Source: Rhynchonema sp. JSB1_4
Lineage: Eukaryota; Nematoda; Chromadorea; Monhysterida; Xyalidae
Direction: 5' to 3'
NCBI GenBank assembly: GCA_030248065.1
Contig: JASAMV010007143.1
Coordinates: 1 to 64,000, forward strand
Length of the DNA: 64,000 nt
Shown: one piece after another, positions 59,585 to 64,000 of the stretch
Numbering within the stretch: the first letter of the stretch is position 1
Layout of the letters: every line of letters starts with the position of its first letter
Position numbers and translations under genes: made by a program
Notes under the pieces: model-generated
The model's database searches: none
The model's input: the letters and a program-made list of their open reading frames with translations, nothing else
Told to the model about the DNA's origin: nothing

Positions 59585-60471
59585 CCGTATGGTCGGAAAT
59601 AGACCCCGGGGGGCCTATTTTTTCACTGGGGTCATTTTGGGGGGTTCAATTTATGGGGGGGGGTCAATTATTGGGGGGGGGTTATATTTTTCATTTGGCC
59701 CCCCGACAAAAAAAATCGTTGTTACTGATGCCCATAAAAATGGCTTGTTTTCGGTATTTTCTAACTTTAACAGCATCAATTATGCTTAGAAAGCTGTATT
59801 TTGTTGTGTACGCAAGCTTAAACAACGTTTGACGCAACAACACAGCCTTACCGTACCACTAGTCTGTGCCTGTGGTACGGTGAAGGTTGGGGGTGGGGTT
59901 CTATTAATGGGGGGCAGTGTTGGAGGTACTCTGGAGGGGGGATACCTACTGTACCGTGCTCGGAGAGGGGGGATACCTACTGTACCAGAGCCGATGGCCT
60001 GGGGGGGTTATGTACCTAGGGAGGGGGTTGGGGGGTTTAGGTTTTGGGGTGAAAATTTTTCATGTGTTTATTATGTATGGAATCGTGTGAAAACGTAGTA
60101 TTTGCGCGCGTAGCGCGCGAATTTGGGGTAATTTGAGGTAAAAACCACTGATTTTACACTAATTTTGGCCATTTTGGTCAAAAATTAGCATTTTTGGGGC
60201 AAAATCGGGGGGGGGATACCTACTGTACCGGGGTGAAAATCGGGGGGGGGGGTACCTACTGTACCATGCCAAACATCGGGGGGATACCTACTGTACCAGG
60301 CGAGGGGGATACCTACTGTACTGGGGGGGCTACCCCCCAAACCCCCCCACCTCCAACACTGATGGGGGGTCAATTAATGGGGGGGGTTCTATTTTTGATT
60401 TCGAGCCATTTAGGGGGGTTCAATTAATGGGGGGGGTCAATTAATGGGGGGTTCTATTTCCGACAATACGG
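59585..60471. mobile_element. Tc1/mariner-type element G, copy 2
   Basis: Ends CCGTATGGTCGGAAATAGA and TCTATTTCCGACAATACGG, with TA on each side. Interior colinear with copy 1. Interrupted by the hAT-type MITE at 59915-60361. Confidence 0.88.
59915..60361. mobile_element. hAT-type MITE, family F, copy 1
   Basis: Ends CAGTGTTGGAGGT and ACCTCCAACACTG, flanked by an exact 8-bp duplication ATGGGGGG (59907-59914 and 60362-60369). GGGGGATACCTACTGTACC words occur twice on the left and four times on the right in one orientation. The core is GCGCGCGTAGCGCGCG at about 60104. Copy 2 (61298-61763) is its near-identical reverse complement. Confidence 0.93.
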
Positions 60472-61270
60472 TACACTACCGCCTACCCGCCCCGGATTTT
60501 TTCACGTATGTACCCTACCCGCCCCGCCAAACTGGCCACAGCACTGGAGGGAGGCACTGGCACTTTGCGCCCAGTTCTGTGTCCGGTTCTGTTTTCAGGC
60601 TCGTTGGCTCCAGTCCGACCATACTCGAGCTCCCTTTTCGGATTTGGAGAAGAATCGGAAATCGAACGAAAACGAAAACAGTTTCAGAAACCAGAATTCC
60701 ATTGTTTGATGGGTTGAATCATTCAGTGAATTCTCGTTGGTCAAGTCAGCTGTGTCGTCAGTGTCAAAGTGAGCTAAGAACATCAACGGCAAGAAAATTT
60801 CGCTGCGAAGCACAATTACCCACAAAATCCCGGCGTTTGACGTGCGATGGCGCGATAAACGCCCGTTGTTGCAGCATACCGTCGTCGTTTGTACATGGAT
60901 TTGAGCAAATCATTTATCATTCATTCGCCGACAAGCACGACCGGCTCTGGTGAGTTGACAACTTGCAGTTCGCTAGCTAATTGATTTACAAAGGCAAAAA
61001 AGCAATAAAGCTTTAGCTGGCTGGTAGGGAAGAAGGGGCAGGCAAGGACTTTGATCATGGATATCCGTATGTTGGGTCCCGATAGTTGGGCTTGTGGAGA
61101 ATCGGACCGGATCGACCCCGACCTGAGACCAAGTTTGGCGCCGGGCGATTTTGATCTAGTTCCCCAAGCCGAGCGGCCCAAGTTCGGCCTGTTTGAGAAT
61201 GGAGGAAACCCACTACCCAATACCACACCATCAACAGCTGGTACTGACTGGGTAGTGGTTTAGTTGGGAT
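60472..61270. other. MITE end then sequence with no supported gene
   Basis: 60472-60546 carries TACCCGCCCCG words and the end GGCCACAGCACTG, mirroring CAGTGCTGTGGC at about 57539. The rest (60550-61270) has mixed frames (a 169-codon plus frame overlaps it) without domains or splice support. Confidence 0.4.
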
Positions 61271-61297
61271 CAGTGTTGTGGCAGGCAGTGTTACAAG

Positions 61298-61763
61298 CAG
61301 TGTTGGAGGTGGGGGGGGTTTGGGGGGTAGCCCCCCCCCAGTACAGTAGGTATCCCCCCCTCGCCTGGTACAGTAGGTATCCCCCCCGATGTTTGGTATG
61401 GTACAGTAGGTATCCCCCCCGATTTTCACCCCGGTACAGTAGGTATCCCCCCGATTTTGCCCCAAAAGTGCCAATTTTTGACCAAAATGGCCGAAATTAG
61501 TGCAAAATCAGTGGTTTTTACCTCAAATTACCCGAAATTCGCGCGCTACGCGCGCAAATACTACGTTTTCACACGATTCCACACATAATAAACACATAAA
61601 AAATTTTCACCCCAAAACCTAACCCCCCCCCAACCCCCCCCCCAAACCCCCCCCCTAGGTACATAACCCCCCCCCAGGCCATCGGCTCTGGCACAGTAGG
61701 TATCCCCCCCTCTCCGAGCGCGGTACAGTAGGTATCCCCCCCTCCAGAGTACCTCCAACACTG
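61298..61763. mobile_element. hAT-type MITE, family F, copy 2
   Basis: Ends CAGTGTTGGAGGT and ACCTCCAACACTG, flanked by an exact 8-bp duplication GTTACAAG (61290-61297 and 61764-61771). The duplication is itself one of the GTTRCAAG words of the host family V element. Confidence 0.93.
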
Positions 61764-61855
61764 GTTACAAGGTACGCTTAGGGCGTGATCGACCCAGATG
61801 GTTGCAACGTATCTCCTACCCGGCCTCCAGAAGGTTGCAAGGTACCCCTGAGGTC

Positions 61856-62237
61856 CAGTGTAGTTCCTGGTCAGGTGAGGGGGAACAGGCGGTACCCCCT
61901 TTTTTTCAGAGGGGGAACAGACGTACCCACCTGGGGGGAGGGGGGGGAGGACCCAAATTTGGAGAAAAGTAATTTTTTGAGGTCGAAAATTTGGCTCATT
62001 TTTGCCCCTTTTAGGAAAAAATCTCAAGAAAAAGGGTACTTTGGCAATTTTTGACGACATTTACCTAAAAATCACTCATTTTATGCCTAAAAATGCCTAT
62101 TTTAGGCCAAAATTTGCCTATTTTAGGTAAAAATTGGGGGAGCATACGTACCCGGAAGGGGAACAGTGGGGCAGGCGTACCATGGAGGGGGAACAGACGT
62201 ACCCGAGGGGGACCCCCCTCCCCCAGGAACTACACTG
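61856..62237. mobile_element. hAT-type MITE, family T, uninterrupted copy
   Basis: Ends CAGTGTAGTTCCTGG and CCAGGAACTACACTG, flanked by an exact 8-bp duplication CTGAGGTC (61848-61855 and 62238-62245). GGGGGAACAG(A/G)CGTACC words lie on both sides, with a core of TATTTTAGGCCAAAATTTGC. Confidence 0.93.
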
Positions 62238-62359
62238 CTGAGGTCCGAAAAAGGTGTTTTTTGCATGCATTATACTGCAAAAATTGGCGAAAAAATGCGT
62301 ACTTTTTTGGATTTCGGACGAAAATTTGGTTGAATTTGAATTAGCTATTATATGGAGAA

Positions 62360-63019
62360 CAGTGTAGTTCCGGCGCGGCGCTTAGTGCACCTCCCTACAG
62401 TGTAGTTTCTGGTCCGGCGTGAAAATTAGTGTGCCTCCCTACTTTCTCGGAGGGGAAATTAGTGTACCTCCCTGGGGGGGAAGACCCAAATTCAGGAAAG
62501 TCACTTTTTGAGGCAGAAAATTTGACCTATTTTTGCCCCTTTTTGGAAAATAATTCTTCAAAAAACAGGGTATTTTGGCGACTTTTGACAACATTGATCT
62601 AAAGACTACACATTTTAGGCCTGAAATGCCCATTTTAGGCCTGAAAATGCCCAGTGTGGACCCCCTCCCCACACTGCCTGCCCATTTTAGCCCTGAAAAT
62701 GCCTAGTGTGGACCGCCTCCCCCAGGAACTACACTGCCTTCCTGGGGGAAAGGGGGAAGACCCAAATTCAGGAAAAGTCACTTTTTGGAGCAGAAAATTT
62801 GACCGGCCCCTTGTCCCTTTTTGCCCCTTTTTGGAAACAGTTCTCCATAAAAGGGTATTTCGACGACCTTTGACAACATTGACCAGTAAATCACCCATTT
62901 TAAGCCTAAAATGCCCACTTTATTCCTAAAAATGCCTATTTTAGGCAAAAATTGCGGCGGTTATTGTACCTGGCGTGGCGGTACCTCAGAGGGGACTCCC
63001 TACCCCAGGAACTACACTG
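62360..63019. mobile_element. hAT-type MITE, family T-like, composite
   Basis: Ends CAGTGTAGTTCCGGC and CCAGGAACTACACTG, flanked by an exact 8-bp duplication ATGGAGAA (62352-62359 and 63020-63027). It contains a further CAGTGTAGTTTCTGG (62396) to CCAGGAACTACACTG (62738) unit whose flanks (CCTCCCTA and CCTTCCTG) match at six of eight bases. Confidence 0.88.
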
Positions 63020-63126
63020 ATGGAGAATGAAGTTTGCGCGCGGAGCGCACGATTTTTGGCATTTTAGGCTCGAAAAACACATTTTGCCTGTGAAAGCCAG
63101 AAGGGTTGGAAGCAGTTAGTTCCAGA

Positions 63127-63556
63127 TGGGTAGGACGTATACTTGCGGGCCGGACGTATACTTGGGGAAAAAAAACCGAAAAAAAACCGTTTTTTTTCCG
63201 AGGCCCGGAAAAATACGTTTTTATTTTTCCGGAAATTTTTCCAAGTGGCAACTTTTGGAAAAAAACGGTTTTTTTTCAAAAATTTCCGAGAAATTTTCCA
63301 AGGTTGCGGAAGGATGTTGTCAAAACCAATGTAAATTGACGCTAAACAGTTCTAAATGAGCACTTTTTAATCTCCAAGTGTATTTTTAGCCCGTCTCAGG
63401 CCATTTCCCGACAAAATTTTCTTTAAAATAGACGTTTTTGGACCATGGGTATCCTTAAGTACTGGAAAAATATTTGAAAAAAAACGGTTTTTTTTTCCGG
63501 AAAAAAACGGTTTTTTTTCCAAAAATATATTTTGCGGAAAAATACGCAAGTATAGT
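63127..63556. repeat. Dispersed repeat, pair of 6241-6519
   Basis: Begins with GACGTATACTTGCGGG and ends AAATACGCAAGTATAGTAGG, an inverted-end pair around CTATACTTGCG. The central 300 bp matches 6241-6519. A/T runs with CCGGAAAAAAACGG form several hairpins. Likely another non-autonomous element. Confidence 0.65.
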
Positions 63557-63700
63557 AGGACGGGGCCCCTCGGGTCCGCTATCTCCCCCTTAGTTACTCA
63601 GGTACACTGCCCCCTCCAGTTACCGTGGTTTTTTAAATCAAATTTACGAGCTTTTAAGCTAGTAAATTCATTTCAGAAGCTACAAAATTTTTTTAGAATT

Positions 63701-63805
63701 TCATCCGCCCTCCCAGCCAACACCCTGGTGGGTTGTGGGTGCGTGGGTATTGGTGTGTGGTTCCTCCAGCGGCGCGGGTGTGGGAGTGTGGTGGCCGTCG
63801 GAAAC
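63701..63805 (-). CDS. Possible last exon, His/Pro/Thr-rich
   Basis: A good acceptor (TTTTTTTAG) at 63806 opens a 34-codon frame to TGA at 63703-63701. It is rich in His, Pro and Thr (HHTPTPAPLEEPHTNTHAP) and ends GVGWEGG. It may be the 3' exon of a gene beyond the window. Weak evidence. Confidence 0.25.
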   Translation of the reverse strand, partial: VSDGHHTPTPAPLEEPHTNTHAPTTHQGVGWEGG

Positions 63806-63807
63806 CT

Positions 63808-64000
63808 AAAAAAACAGGGATAAAAAATATTCTTGTCAGAAGTGGGTATTCATGTAGCTCGTGACCCAGGAGTGGAACATCACCCCTACCGTTGTAAAAT
63901 TGGCTGCGGCCTAGGCTTGAACATAGGCCTAAGCTTAGGCTTAGGCTTGTTCATAGACTTAGGCTGGCAGCCAGGAAGACCTGCCCATACGTAGTAAACA
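63808..64000. other. Window end with TTAGGC words
   Basis: Two exact TTAGGC units at 63935-63946 lie among TAGGCCTAAG and TTAGGCTGG variants. No coding content seen. Confidence 0.4.

Larger units (their letters stand above)
61271..63095. mobile_element. Family V MITE, copy 2, broken by three insertions
   Basis: Starts CAGTGTTGTGGCAGGCAG like the intact copy at 7372. It is colinear with that copy in four pieces: 61271-61297, 61764-61855, 62238-62359 and 63020 to about 63095 (GGTCCGAAAAA.GGTGTTTTTT, AGCTATTATATGGAG, GCGCGCGGAGCGCACG). The pieces are separated by elements F, T and a second T-like element, each with its own 8-bp duplication. The right end is missing. Confidence 0.85.

Noticed and set aside
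57539..60546. One large element from CAGTGCTGTGGC to GCCACAGCACTG
   Set aside because: The ends match but the flanking 8-mers (CAGCTGGG and GAGGGAGG) do not, so they are probably ends of different copies.

Overview
The window is animal nuclear DNA. It has multi-exon genes (exons about 45-350 nt, introns about 60-1,600 nt with GT-AG ends), AATAAA signals, secreted multidomain proteins, and a very heavy load of short non-autonomous DNA transposons. An EGF- and CUB-bearing astacin and scattered two-unit TTAGGC words would suit a nematode, but neither is decisive; I call it a small invertebrate of uncertain phylum. All exon models below were read by eye from open frames, splice sites and phase agreement.

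Genes. 0.25-1.3 kb (-): five-finger C2H2 protein. 9.8-10.5 kb (-): C-terminal hAT transposase domain. 10.5-11.4 kb (+): small unknown gene. 13.6-13.8 kb (-): small ORF. 14.3-17.5 kb (+): ZC3H3-type CCCH protein. 17.6-18.9 kb (-): PAN/apple-like protein. 22.1-27.7 kb (-): C-type lectin-like protein. 29.9-31.1 kb (+): four-EF-hand protein. 32.1-36.3 kb (+) and 50.9-53.4 kb (+): two paralogous secreted proteins, called X and Y here. 36.9-44.7 kb (+): an 18-exon, 864-residue secreted astacin metalloprotease with EGF, CUB, sushi and further beta-type repeats. 47.7-49.8 kb (+): kelch-repeat protein. The astacin, X and Y share a poorly characterised Cys-containing repeat, so 32-53 kb holds a local cluster of related extracellular proteins.

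Mobile DNA. Two blocks (4.4-8.8 kb and 57.5-63.6 kb) are almost entirely small transposons nested in one another; single copies sit in most introns. Many have hAT-style CAGNG ends and exact 8-bp target duplications, which I could read for ten insertions. Others have TA (Tc1/mariner-like), TTAA (piggyBac- or Kolobok-like) or TAA/TTA (Harbinger-like) duplications. A striking set combines 12-15 bp inverted ends, arrays of family-specific short words in direct orientation at both ends, G-runs, and a central CGCGCG palindrome. A 2.76 kb foldback element has split an exon of the lectin gene, and a Harbinger-like element surrounds an exon of gene X.

No complete transposase was seen. No rRNA, convincing tRNA, CRISPR array or prokaryotic-type operon was found.
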